Part shown: in pieces, positions 43,032-54,679 of the stretch
How positions within the stretch are numbered: the first letter of the stretch is position 1
How the letters are laid out: the number at the start of each line of letters is the position of its first letter
Source of the DNA: Staphylotrichum longicolle
Taxonomy: Eukaryota; Ascomycota; Sordariomycetes; Sordariales; Chaetomiaceae
Direction: 5' to 3'
Length of the DNA: 64,000 bases
Assembly (NCBI GenBank): GCA_019096155.1
Contig: JAHCVI010000003.1
Location: 4,402,001-4,466,000, forward strand
Translations under genes and position numbers: made by a program
The notes under the pieces: generated by a model
What the model saw: the letters and a program-made list of their open reading frames with translations, nothing else
Told to the model about the DNA's origin: nothing
Databases searched by the model: none

Positions 43032-44354
43032 ATTCCGTAATTAGTGATTGAAATTCATCCAGTCAGTGAGAGGAGAAAGGCCGTTTTCCATGCCCCGAGT
43101 TTTGCGATGTCTTCACTTTGCCAAGTTGCCGAGGTGTGACGTGAGTCCCGGACGGGAGCCCGGACGGATCTGGGGCCCGACTCCATGGCGTGCAGGTGGT
43201 GTGGATGGAGGCTGAGCTTGCGAACCCTCCACGATGAATGGTTGGCGGCGGAACTTTCCATTTGGGCTTCGGAACGTCAAACCATTCTTGGCCTTCCCCG
43301 ATGAATGTGGGGCGACGGAAAGTCCTTGCATGAGGGCCCACCATGCATCTTGCTTTGTGATTTGTCGATCACTGATCCCGATCCAGAAAACATCGAGATC
43401 AAGATCTCACGTTGTCTCTATGGCATCTTGCGATCTGTGGCACTCGAGTCCCAAACTACCTCCTCAACGCGTTTGGGCGAGAAAAGAGAACGACGGTGTC
43501 ATAGAAGCCAGACCGGACAGGGCTATGTCACGGTCGTTAGATGGGTAGAGGAGAAAATGAGCGAGAGCATCCTGAATCGCTAGGGGATGTAATCAGGGAC
43601 ACATCTGGATCCTATAGGTTTTTATAGGTGACAGGGATGAGAGAATAGGCATCTAGTACCTCACTGGAATAACGTTGAATGTCTCTCAGGCTCATATCAA
43701 CTACCCATTTAGAGTGCTGTACACCGGTTGGATGTGGAGTCTTCTGTCCACTCCGGCCAGTTATTGTCGAAGGTCCTTTGTCAGAACCAAGGGGGCCAGC
43801 CCCCCTGGTCAAGCTAAGAAGCGGGGTAACAACAGCCAAACGGCTGCCCGCGGGGGCCTCCCCAGTTCAACAGAACAACGAGTTCAACAGAGCAGTCAAG
43901 ACAGCACTGAATTGAAGTAATCACCACTACTGCCATACGGCCACCCTCTTCTGAGTCCACTGTATTCATCAGTGCTCACAGCGCTCCAAGATCACTGCGT
44001 TCCACTACTCCAGACCATCCTGTCATCGCTGATCCCACATCCTTTGACTGATTCAACAGTGCCCACGCATCACCAATAATACTGTTGGCTAGGATAGATT
44101 GGTCAAGCTCCTCCGGGGTCGCTGAATCATGCAAACGCCCGTATTAGCGTCTCACTTGAGTTGGGAACCATGGTCCTGACTTACCCGGACTCTTTCCGTC
44201 AAAGTACAATGCCTCCTCCTTGGAGAGCTTGGAAGGGTCCCACCGATGCATCGTCGAGATAATCTGAACTCCGGCCACTCGCTTGACTCGCACCTGGCTG
44301 TACAACGCAAGACGTTCTTCCACCTCAGACGCAGACCTCACATGGGAGAGCAGT
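43032..44354. other. Divergent intergenic region
   Basis: About 1.3 kb that should hold the promoters of the Clr5 and deaminase genes. Small open frames on both strands lack domain or codon support. Confidence 0.45.
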
Positions 44355-45746
44355 ATGCCGGGCGACACTATCACGGCCGCAGCCCTTGAGTTCGTCCCCC
44401 AGAACAAGCGGCCCGAATCGAATAAACTTCGAAACAGCGACGCAAAAACGGTCAAAATATGGTTCGCCGCGAACAATGGAATCGACGAGGAAGCCTGGGA
44501 TGCCCTGCTTTGGGTTCGAGAACGGATCAAGCGCAATCAGGCTGAAGATGACGACACAAGCGAGGACCGTCTTGCCCAGGAGATTGGCGAACGGCTCATC
44601 ACACTTGCCTCCTGCCCAGACCAGTCCGAATGCTGCAAACAGCTCCTCAAAGACACTCGACCAGGCGCCCATCGGATCAATACGTATGCAAAGAAGATGA
44701 GGAACGCAGGAAAGAAGGTCCGCAAATCACTCGATTCGGTTCAGAAGCCAGCCGGGTCTGGGGAGGGTACGTCTAATCTCACTGCACCCTCCGCTTTGCC
44801 CCTTCGCCAACTGATTGTGTGGCGTCCCGCTCCATCGCAGATCCAACTTATCTCCACATGGATAGATGCTTTGCGCAATGAAACCGACAGGTTCCAACTC
44901 GTCCAACGGTGCTACTACGCATGGTTCGACGAGCCATATTCGAGGTTCCTTCGTGGCGCTCAACACCAAAATGCCCCCACGGCGATGCGCGAGTTTGCTC
45001 ACATCGTTGCCCGGCTGGGCGCGCACAGGTATGCTGCTCTGAAAGTCGCCGCTGGTATTAAGCGGCTGCTGTGTCACAAAGAGACTCGCTACCTTGTCGA
45101 GTTTGACAAGCTTCCCCGGCACTCGCACGTGGGCGTCCCTCTGAAGAGTACGGTTTCCCTCGTGACGGGGGGAAGTGAGGACAAGTTTGAGTCGGATCCG
45201 TGGAAGGTCATCCATCGGATCAGCCAGAGATATCCCCAAGAGGAGTCGTATCTTGCCGGCGCGTACCTCGCAGAGGAGAAACGCAAGGGAGAGGGCAAGG
45301 CCATCTATTCTTTTGCGGATGAAGTCCGCCGATGGATCAAAAACAGGAAGGGCCAACTGGTGACACGGTACCACGCCGAGCTCCAGGTTGCATCTTGGTT
45401 CCTCGCAAGCAACGCCTTCTTCTTCAAGGACGATCCGTACGTTGCCTGCAGCAAGGGAGCATGCTGGTTCTGCCACCAGTACTTGAAACTGCTCCAAACC
45501 AGACGCGGGGACAAGCTTGTGGAGCCCTCTCGGCATAATGAAACCCTCCCGGGCGTCAGCTTCCCACCGGCAATGTCGGACGGGGCCGGGGAGAGGGTTC
45601 AGCGGATGAAGGACCGAATGAATGAAGTGGTTCTCCAGACCATACGAGACATTCTGCGGGAGCAAATCCCCGAGTACTCGAAGCATGCCCAATCGACGTC
45701 GGCGTGGATGGATGAGGAGGATATCCGCAGCGTCGTGCGGCTCTGA
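44355..45746 (+). CDS. OTT_1508-like deaminase
   Basis: 463 residues from the ATG at 44355; the frame is open back to 44283 without an ATG, so a small upstream exon cannot be excluded. The C-terminal third holds the cytidine-deaminase-like zinc site: RYHAELQVASWF (H340-A-E342) and SKGACWFCHQYLKL (C370 and C373). This HAE plus CWxC arrangement is that of the OTT_1508-like deaminases, a fungal expansion related to bacterial toxin/effector deaminases. The N-terminal part is helical (WIDALRNETDRFQLVQRCYY, SRFLRGA). Expected chemistry is zinc-dependent deamination of a base in nucleic acid or nucleotide; the target is unknown. The family has been proposed to act in defence or self/non-self conflict. 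There is no signal peptide. Confidence 0.85.
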   Translation: MPGDTITAAALEFVPQNKRPESNKLRNSDAKTVKIWFAANNGIDEEAWDALLWVRERIKRNQAEDDDTSEDRLAQEIGERLITLASCPDQSECCKQLLKDTRPGAHRINTYAKKMRNAGKKVRKSLDSVQKPAGSGEGTSNLTAPSALPLRQLIVWRPAPSQIQLISTWIDALRNETDRFQLVQRCYYAWFDEPYSRFLRGAQHQNAPTAMREFAHIVARLGAHRYAALKVAAGIKRLLCHKETRYLVEFDKLPRHSHVGVPLKSTVSLVTGGSEDKFESDPWKVIHRISQRYPQEESYLAGAYLAEEKRKGEGKAIYSFADEVRRWIKNRKGQLVTRYHAELQVASWFLASNAFFFKDDPYVACSKGACWFCHQYLKLLQTRRGDKLVEPSRHNETLPGVSFPPAMSDGAGERVQRMKDRMNEVVLQTIRDILREQIPEYSKHAQSTSAWMDEEDIRSVVRL

Positions 45747-46812
45747 TTCCATCAACAACCAACCGCAGAGCAAAGGCAGTGGTGGCGGCTGCTAGGTGGC
45801 CCCCCTCCTTGACCTTCAGAGTTTGACGTGTCGGGGATAATTTCGGTGACTCTTGGCGGAAGTTGTTTTTAGCTCGCAGTAACTAACTTAATAATCATGT
45901 GTTTAGCATCCAGGTAATTCCGCCGTCTGTTTGGTTGTCTTCCGTACGGAGTTCTTCAGCTGGACAACTCGAGACGGGATGCCAGCTTGCAACCCTCGGC
46001 ACGCAAGATCACGGCAGCATCGGGCCATGGTCACGCAACAGCAACAATAACAATACACGAGACGATTCCCAACAACGGCTAAAACACCTGGTGTTCTGAC
46101 CCGGCCGAACGCAACAGCCGGAGCAGCAGGCAGTGTATCCATCGCACGCACCGCGCTCGGTCTGAGCCCGCAACCCTGGCACTGCAGCTGGCTGGAGCCA
46201 CTGTTCGGGTCTGGAACCCTTCCGAACTCGGCTGGCTGCTGTCATACATGAATCTTTCTCACTTGTATAGATTTGTAACATCAGTGCTCATGAGGGCTGC
46301 ATCAACGGCACAGGCATATTCAGCTGGCCGCTGATTTTGTCAACTTCGAACAACAAGGCACCTTCATTTGCATCAACATCTTCAACCAACACCGAGTCCG
46401 CACCCATTGATGATGCTTTTCCGCTCGCGATATGTGTTCAACGATGCCAAGGAGATAGAGTTAGCTCTCTGGAACGGCTTGGTGGCTGGAACCGTACACA
46501 TTTTGGCTCTGAATCCCAGAACCATGTTGTACTTCCCACCATTCCTCCGGCATAGGCCAAAGCCGACAATTGAATGAATTGCCATTTGCATCCCTTTTGC
46601 AACCACCAAGGTATTCATTGATTGCCTTTGCCACATGCGCTAGGTATCTTTGAGGCTAAGAGGTTCTATTGGACGGCCACTCCGCAGCTGAAGTCTTGCA
46701 TGAGCGGCTGAGCAGGGCTGAGCCTCGCCGACCATCCGACATGTCTCGAGGCATTCCGCATTCCCTTCTTCTTTCATACCCTCATTGTAGACGCATTTCA
46801 AGCCCCCCCAAT
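45747..46812. other. Intergenic region
   Basis: About 1.1 kb between the deaminase and HET genes, both on the plus strand; HET promoter. The HET frame is open back to 46669 without protein character. No other gene is supported. Confidence 0.45.
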
Positions 46813-49001
46813 ATGGACTACGAGTACACCGCACTTGAGAACGATGGCGACGTCCGGTTCATCCGACTACTCCCCTCCTACTTCTCCCAAGACGACGCCC
46901 CGCTCCAAATCGAGCTCGTGACTGGCCGGCTGGGCGACCCTGCCTCCAACGCGCCATGCTCGCACGTGTATGAGGCCTTGTCGTATGCCTGGGAAGGCCA
47001 AACCCCAGACCGCACTGTTCTCTGCCAAGGGAGACGCCTCCTGGTGACGGCCAACTGCGAGGCGGCGATGCGGCAGCTCCGCCGGCGCACCCGTGTCAGA
47101 CTGCTCTGGATCGACGCAATCTGCATCGACCAGGCCTCCATCCAGGACAAGAGCAGGCAGGTCCGGAGGATGGGCGACATCTACCAGCAGGCGCAGCGAG
47201 TGGTCGTATGGCTGGGAGAGGGCAGCCCGGACATTCTGCGCCTGTTTCGGAACCTGCGGCTCTTCGCTCATCTTAAAAGGATTCCTTGGTATCCTCTGGC
47301 CCGACGGCTACAGCGGAAACTGGCACTGAGGATCGACCAATCGCAGAAGCTGGACGCAACGCAGATCGCTCAGCTGCCCCGGGAGGGGCTGTTTGTCATG
47401 ATCCCGAGGACAGGATCCTCGCTGGGGTGTTTGCGAGGCCATGGTTCACACGAATGTGGACGCTGCAAGAGGTCGCGTTGGCTTCGAGCTGCATTGTACG
47501 GACATGAAACCCCCGGCCCCCACAGAATGGCTCCTCGTCGGTATTTGACGGCTGACGCTTTCCATGTCTCACATGCCAGGTTCACTGCGGCGGGGCAGTT
47601 CTCCCTGGCGCGTCTTGTCAGGTCTGGATTCCTACTTCTCGTCCGCAGGCAAAGAGCGGAGAGCAGACGCCCGGTAGAGATCCACCGGGAGATTGCCCGC
47701 CGGATCGGCGAAGTACGAAAGGAGCAGTTCGGCGCGGACCCAGAACGTCGGCTCGCCGAGATTCTCAACTCGGCGAGGACGAAGCACGTCACGGAGCCCA
47801 GAGATCGGATCTACGCTCTGCAGGGCATTTGCGCGCTCGGGGTACGTCTCCCTCCGCCCGACTATGGCAAGAGCGTGTGGGAGGTGTTTTGTGACGCCGT
47901 GGTCATGGTGATCCGGACGGACCAAGCCTTCACTATCCTGGAGCAGGTCTGGGGCCGCCCTCGGACCCCAGCTGTCCGTCGTGGGTGCCGGATCTGAACA
48001 ACCCGAACCCACGCTGGATTCCGGTGAATTTCTTTTTCCGCCCGGCCAAACAGTCGCCGGTCGAGTTTGAACTCCTCGAGGGGAACAAGCTGCGGGTCTG
48101 GGGCAAAGTCATCGACACCATCACCGAGGTGACGCCATCCCTCGAGGCTGCCGGGTTCCTGAACGCGGCGCCGACGGATGCCCAGACGTACCTGGAAGGA
48201 ATCCGATCTGGGGTCGAGTTTGTTCAGGCCTTGAATCAATGGCTGTGGCTGGGACTGAGCGACCCCGACGAGGACATGGAGGACACATTCGTCACGCTCC
48301 TCAGGGCCCTGCTCTACACGGACCTGCCCCTAGACAACCACGCCGAAGAGTTTTACAATTGGCTGCGCGTGCTCCTCTTGATGAAGCAGAAGGCAACAGG
48401 CACAGAGCTACCCCCGGCGGCAGACGGACGAACCCGCTTTTGCCAATGGCTCAGAGGGCTCTCGGGGGAACCGGCGAACGATGTTCAAAAGGCAGACCCG
48501 GCGGATAGAGGAGATACCTCGCAGAACAAGCAAGATGGCGCTGCAGAGAGTACGAAGAGGGTTGATGGGCCCTCGCAACCAGACGCGGCAGCCCGGCACC
48601 CCAACTCCGACCAGGTGGCAGCACTTGCCTCCTTCTACGACTACGACAATCCGGAGCTGAAGCGACTCTGCGAGACGGTCGAGTTCCACCAGTTGCGTTT
48701 TCTCCTGGGATCCAACAAGGCGGCGCACCGGTTCCACAAGTACTTTTTGCGCGGTCAACCGCACCGCCGGCTCTTTTGGACGTCGCGCGGCCGGCTCGGA
48801 AACGGATGCGACGCCGTGGTGCCAGGCGACCAGGTCGTGCTGATATCGGGCGCGAGACAGCCCTTCGTGGTCCGAGAGAAGGGCGACGGGACATTCACGC
48901 TTGTGGGCCCGGCATACGTGAGCGGCGATGTTATGTATGGGGCGGCATGGGTTGACGATTGGAGTCGGGAGAGTGGCCAGGACAGTATCGATCTGGTGTG
49001 A
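46813..49001 (+). CDS. HET-domain protein, reading frame interrupted by apparent 1-base deletions
   Basis: The start is the ATG at 46813 (MDYEYTALEN). HET domain motifs are in order: YEALSYAWE, LLWIDAICIDQ, VVVWLGEG, then RPWFTRMWTLQEV, and EPRDRIYALQGI. The C-terminal half has the usual HET-protein ending (GDQVVLISGARQPFVV, AYVSGDVMYGAAW) and stops at 49001. One intron is likely at 47496-47579 (GTACGG/GCCAG). The pieces do not share a frame: coding shifts near 47390-47400, at 47605-47612, near 47670 and at 47945-47950. Each shift has the sign of one lost base, and each place is a short homopolymer. HET proteins trigger cell death in heterokaryon incompatibility. This copy is either a decayed gene or an intact one with assembly errors. 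Confidence 0.75.
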
Positions 49002-49646
49002 GAAGGGGGCTGGACAAGGGAGCATGATTAGGGCGAAACAAAGCTTGGAGGTAGAGGACCGGCATCTAGCCTACAGGCGGCAGCTCTGATGTCCAGGCGC
49101 AGAATGCAGAGAAATCGTCACGATAAAGCTGTTATTCTCTGTACAGCATGAGAAGCGCATGTCTTTTGGCCAAACTGGAAGGCCCTGGCCTGCGCTCACG
49201 CTCTGAAACCTTGAACCACGTCCCAGCCTCCGGGCTTGTCGATGGACTCTGAAAACGCCGACCAGAAAATCATGTAAAGAAAAAACGAGGGGTAGAACTT
49301 GATTGGGGCTGCCTTTGGATCTCGCGATTTTCATTCTTCCGTCACCTTGTTTCAACAACTCAGACCTGGTTTCGGTGTTGTTGACAGTGACAGTGCAAGT
49401 CGGGTTCGGTGGGTGCCCTGGTTGGGTCTAACGTATCCTGCGCACCCCGGTCCCCGAAACAGACGTGCAGGGATGCCGGGGTTACCTGACAACACTGACA
49501 TCCGCGATCCACAACACGTCGCGACATCCAAAACGTCACTCGATCTTGAACATCACGATCCCTTGGACCGAACCTCCCTTGAGATACCGCACGTACAAAC
49601 TAACAGTGCCTTCTTTCATCCTCGCACCAGATTCGTCGCGCGCATC
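49002..49646. other. Intergenic region
   Basis: Between the HET gene and the 2EXR gene, both on the plus strand. The frame upstream of the 2EXR start is open to 49299 but not protein-like. Confidence 0.4.
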
Positions 49647-50442
49647 ATGCAGCCGAACAAACAGCGCCAGCGAAAGATACGCAACATGCTGCACAAGTCG
49701 TTTCCCAAGCCAGGCACCCCCGAATTCGAGCTGTAAGCCGCACCTCGACCCCGTTCCTTTCCGTCGCAATCGTACAAACCACTCACGACGCGCCCTCCCC
49801 CCGCCCATCAACAGGTTCGACCGCAATCAACAAGCCTCCCCGCTCCTCCGCCTGCCCTCCGAACTCCGCAACCAAATCTACGAGCTCGTCCTCGACGTCG
49901 GCCAGATCAACGTCTGCTTCAAAAAGTGGGAACACCGCGCCCGGACGCGCAGCAACGGCCAGCGCTACTACGAGACCATCGCCGGCGGCTTCTGCTGCCG
50001 CATCCTCAGCAGGGACCAGAACCCGTGGCGGGAAGTGAAACAAGCGCCCGGAACAACAACAGCAGGCCCCTCGCTGCCGCTGCCGCCGCCGCCGCCGCCA
50101 CGACGCGGGCTGAAGCTGCTGTCGCCCGTCTGCCGCCAGCTCTACCACGAGACGGCGCTGCTGCCCTTCCGCCTCAACGCGTGGTCCTTCGAGTCGCTGC
50201 ACGTCATGGACCGGTTCGTCATGAAGGAGAAGCGGCTGGCCCTGCCCCACCGCCGCGCCATCCGCCTGCTCTATTCCCAGACCGTGCTGCCAGCGGCCGT
50301 GGAGAAGTACCTTGGCGGGCTCGAGGTGATTGTGCTCGAGACGGGGCTCACCATGGTGAAGCAGGCTTCGTCGGAACAGGGCCCCGAGAGTGCGCGTCGC
50401 CAGGTCGTTGCGTGGAACGTGTACCACCGAAAGTGGAAGTGA
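49647..50442 (+). CDS. 2EXR (F-box-like) protein, 237 aa (2 exons)
   Basis: Exons are 49647-49732 and 49815-50442, with an 82-bp intron (GTAAGC/CAACAG, phase 2 plus 1). After a basic start (MQPNKQRQRKIRNMLHKSF) comes SPLLRLPSELRNQIYELVL, the signature of the fungal 2EXR/F-box-like family. Then come a proline run (LPLPPPPPP), the second conserved block LLSPVCRQLYHETALLPF and a final beta-alpha segment. The family may connect to ubiquitin ligases, but this is not shown. The intron interrupts the sequence just before the conserved block, a common arrangement in this family. Confidence 0.8.
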
Positions 50443-52273
50443 GGGGTGTGGTGGGGAAAATGGCCAACCGGTTATTATTTTGTGGTTGAGCCATCAGCTC
50501 AGCCCTCGATGAAACGAGTGAGTCCAGCCTACCGACCTTGTTCATTCTACAGCACCACGGCTTCAAACGGCCCTTCAAGCAGCGAGCAAAACTTTGACCT
50601 CTCCTAGTCCCCAAGGGCGGTCTCCGGCTCCTTGGCTAAGAAACCTAACCCACCACCGCGACAGGTGGGTGTTAGAGATCTAAGAGATCTGCACCCCTCG
50701 AGCCACGCTTTGGGTCCCAGCCTCTTCGTCCAACACTCTTACCCCGGCAGGCAAGCGGAACGTTGCCGGGGATGGGAGCGAGCGGCATCTTTGCAGCTCC
50801 CCATGGCGCAATAGCCCCGCCTCATAAGGATAGCGTTATTGGTTCTTGATCGCTGTGTGGCTGCATCTGCGAGGATCTGCAGGTTCGAGAGAGCCTGGGG
50901 CGGTCAAGGTTGGATGAGCAGCAGAACATGTTCTCCCGTTGACCAGATGCGTGGACTGGCTAGAGGGCCAGGTTCTGTTTCCATCTCTTCTCGATATTGA
51001 TCTCTGGCCAAAGGAGGACAAGACGGAGAGAAGGGCGCGGTTGATACAGAGTGCTGACGTGGGGTCGACAGATGCCATGTGCGGGTTTGATAAGCCCTAA
51101 CCACCATGCAAGGGTGTGGTTTTGTATCCTGTACGTACCAGGCAGAATGCTCCTTGGGCTTTGGGTGACGACAATCTGGGACGGGCCGTCGCCGTCCGTG
51201 GGCTTCCAGGGTGCAAAAGTCAACGTCTGCGGAGTTGTCAAGGATTCCAGGGTGTGCTGTGAGCTGCCAAGATCAGCGTGGGGGTCAACTGCGTTGGGCG
51301 GTGTGAGGACCGCCCCGGAGGTGTTGGATGTTGATGTGGTATGGTTGGTGCCAAACCCCCGGGCGGGGAGTCTCAATCAAGAAACCCGCTCGTGGGCTCC
51401 CCTGCTATGCCGACAGCCACTCTACCGCCTGCTACCAATGGTGTGTTTCTTCGTTACTGCTGCTGCAAATGCAAAGCTGCGGTCGCTATCACCTGCGCCT
51501 CCTCTCTGAGCCTAATAGATTGGCGACATCTTGCATGGAATGGGATGCGATGCTGCAAGGCTTGACTAGATCAGTTTAGCTGCGCGGAATGCCTGGGTCA
51601 AGCCGGGACTGGCTGTCGTCGGCTTCTGAATGTTTCTTCTCGCAGCGCCATGCACAAGCGACCGAAACTGGTGGGTTGCACAGCTTAAGAGCTGCAACCA
51701 CATGCGGTTATCCACGAGTGTCCAGGGGTCTGCACCGCAAGGTGCTGCCGCCTGCCTCGACCCCGCAAGCAACAGTCGCTGTCTTTCCCTGCCTCTCCCA
51801 AGGTTCGTCGCTTCCGTTATCGACTCGAATTCCGTATGCAGTGTGTGGTGCAGGAAGGCGGCATCATGGAAAGTGATATGTCAATTGAACAAGGGGATCG
51901 TCATGCCAGCTTGGTTGCAGCAAGCCAGCCAAATCTGAGTTTGTTGATACCCCCCGGGCCGTTCGCCATGTCCCTCCGATGGAAGTTTTTGTCTGAGGAT
52001 GTTTCCTGCGGGACCCGTCACACTGGCGCCGAGGCGACATTGCGGCATGCATATTGGAGATCCCGAGTCTCAAAACGCCAATGTTTTTCTCGGTGCTTGC
52101 CTCCGATTGCCCTGTTAAAGAGCGACAGCGCCGCCCCCCCGCATTCTCTGGTTGCCCGTCCTTGCACCAGCGCCCCCGTGAGACCCGGCCTGTACCACCG
52201 TGTGGCTACTCCGTGACACTCGCGGGACTTTTCACGTTGTCCACATCTTGCCGCATTGTACCTTGCTCCCACC
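50443..52273. other. Intergenic region with a possible small gene
   Basis: About 1.8 kb. Apart from the weak minus-strand candidate listed separately, nothing is supported. The last few hundred bases hold the promoter of the first methyltransferase. Confidence 0.4.
50836..51536 (-). CDS. Possible small spliced gene, unknown product
   Basis: A weak candidate. The block NAVDPHADLGSSQHTLESL, then LTFAPWKPTDGDGPSQIVV, then SPRSILPG reads as protein. It ends exactly at a consensus GTACGT donor (near 51136). A possible first exon starts at the ATG at 51536 (MQDVANLLGSERRR, GTGATA donor), and a possible third starts near 51055 (ALCINRALLSVLSSFGQ) and runs to a TAA at 50838-50836. The phases can be made to agree, but I recognise no family and the outer exons are guesses. 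Confidence 0.25.
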
Positions 52274-53724
52274 ATGGCCGACGTTGGTAAGACGGAAACC
52301 ACCGGGTTTCTGAACTCGCCAAAGGCCGCCACCACACCCGCGCCACCCAAGACGCCCGATGCAAACAATGACCAGAAACCGGAGCCGGAGCCAGCTCAGC
52401 AGCCCGCCGGTATACTTCCAGCGTCGCACTGGTCAGCCGTATGTCTGACCACATTGTCCATGGGCCTCAGTGCTCGTTTGATGTGCGTTAAAATTAACAC
52501 GACCGCTGCTTCCAGATCTCGGACGAGCCAAATGACGCCGATTCAACATTCAGCGAAGACATCAGCACCACTTCGTTGACTAGCAGCATCCTCGAGTACC
52601 GCACGCTCCACGGGAGGACTTTTCACCGTGAAATTGGCCAGGCCGAAGCTTGGGAGCCAAACGATGAACGGCACGCCGAATCCATGGACCTTCAGTAAGC
52701 TGAATCTCGATCTGTCACGACATCAACCAACCAGTGAACTCGAGTAACTCAAGTAAACAGCCACCACATGTGCCAGCTCATGCTGGACGGCAAGCTTTTC
52801 CTGGTACCCGTCGAGCCCGAGCGGATCAAGGTACGGGGCAGAGGTCCTGCAAGTCGTGGTCTTTCAACGTCAAGCTAACATTACGCTTCGTTGTAGAAAG
52901 TCCTTGACGTCGGCACAGGAACAGGCCTGTGGGCCATGTATGGCGCTCTCTCAAACACAAATCGGCACAAGCTAACAAGGGCCCTAGCGATTTTGGCGAT
53001 GCGTATCCCAGTGCCGCAGTGACGGGCACCGACCTGTCGCCCATCCAACCGAGCTGGGTCCCACCGAATGTCAAGTTTGAGATTGACGACGCCAACCTCG
53101 ACTGGACGTGGGACGACAACACTTTTGACTTTATCCATGTGCGCTTCCTGGCCGGCAACATTGCCGACTGGTCGCGGTTCTACCGGGAAGCCTTTCGCTG
53201 CTGCACCCCTGGAGGCTGGATTGAGCACCAGGATCCCTCGTTTGTGTGGCACTCTGACCGTGGCATCCCCGAGGACAGCGCCTTGGATCAGTTCCCCAAG
53301 GTCTTTTGGGCGGGTGGTGAGAAATTCGGGCGGTCGTTCCGTGTGGTCGAGGATGAGCTGCAGAGGAAAGGACTAGAAGCAGCAGGGTTCGTTGACGTTG
53401 TCGTCAGGGATGTCCACGTCCCTGTCGGCGACTGGCCAACGGATCCCCACCAGAAAGAGCTCGGGACGTTCGCTCAGGTGTCCTTGCTCTCTGACATTGA
53501 AGGTAAGCTCTGTTGTCATTTATTCAGTCCCCCAAACGAGATACCGTGCCGCTAACTACTCACGCTCCCGTCCAGGATACCTGGTCTACATGTTCAACGT
53601 TGTCATGGGTTGGACCAAGACAGAAACCCAGGTCTACTGTGCCCATTTGAGACGCCAACTGCGCGACCCTGAGCTGCATCCCTACTTCACCCGCCGTATC
53701 GTGTACGCCAGGAAACCCGAGTAA
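52274..53724 (+). CDS. LaeA-like SAM-dependent methyltransferase, copy 1 (6 exons)
   Basis: Exons: 52274-52438, 52516-52694, 52761-52830, 52897-52937, 52988-53502, 53576-53724. All five introns are GT-AG and in phase; the product is 372 residues. The first ~55 residues are Pro/Ala-rich and disordered. The class I methyltransferase core has motif I KVLDVGTGTGLWAI (G144-G148 region), motif II VTGTDLSPIQPSWVPPNVKF, a post-II acidic patch and motif III CCTPGGWIEHQD. Relatives include LaeA-type regulators and the many fungal orphan methyltransferases. No pathway genes surround it, so a regulatory or small-molecule substrate is undecided. It pairs with the next gene, which has the same exon plan. 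Confidence 0.9.
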
Positions 53725-54679
53725 ATGTGACTCGCAAGTCTCCAGGGGATAGAATGCCGATAGGGTCTAATTCGAGGGCCCCGAGCCAGATGTTGGTCAT
53801 GATTGCATAGAGGTTGGCTCGGATCTGTTTTCCAAAGCAGCGTTGTGAACGCATGCCAAGGAAGTCTGGATGAGAAATGCCCAGCATCTAGACTGCTCTT
53901 TATTAGCGTTTAATTAGCCCCTTTACGGATTCAACGGAGATGCAGGAAGCGACACGTGGGATGTGTGGGTGGTGCCAGGGCCCTTCCCTGTCCACCGTTG
54001 ACCAGGGATTGAGTGGGAGAAATCACAAGCAGGCTCCTGCGACGAGGAATTGACCATGCACCGACCCGCGTGATATTGGCCCCTACGTACAGGAACGTTA
54101 GTTGGAGCTGCAGGACGAAGAGCCTGCGTCTTATCATGAAGATTTCTGTGCAAGCTACCCCGCAGCTTCCCAGCAGCAGACCCAAGAGTTCTTTTTGCCA
54201 TGAATTCCACCTCCCTCTCTGTGCTCTCACAGGGCGCATCCCTCAGTGCGCTTTGTCGAAGGCGGGGATTAGAATTAGACCTCTCAAATAAAAGCGATGC
54301 TTGCACATGCAGTTGGTCTCTGCCCCTGAGACCGAGGGAGACTTGATCGCATGTTTTTCCCTCGAGTCGTGTCCGAAGCGAGCTGCGCTGGATTGTCGCT
54401 CCTGCTGCTCAACCAGACCACATTATTTAGCGACCGGGGCCCGGAACGGATTCCGATTTGGCTCATTGGCTCTTGGCTGCGTGCTTGTGCTGCCAGGATC
54501 ATTAAATCACAGCAACAAAGGTCCAACACACCCCGCATTCAACCTTCACCATACATCCAACCAACACCACCGACAGTTTTTGCCGGGTTTGCTCGCCGTT
54601 TTTGGCTTTTCTTGTGTCACAACAAAGAATTCACACCGTACCGGAAGGGCTCACCTTGACGCCAATTTGACTTCACATC
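53725..54679. other. Intergenic region between the two methyltransferases
   Basis: 955 bp with the promoter of the second copy. A pyrimidine-rich stretch precedes its start. No gene is supported. Confidence 0.5.
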
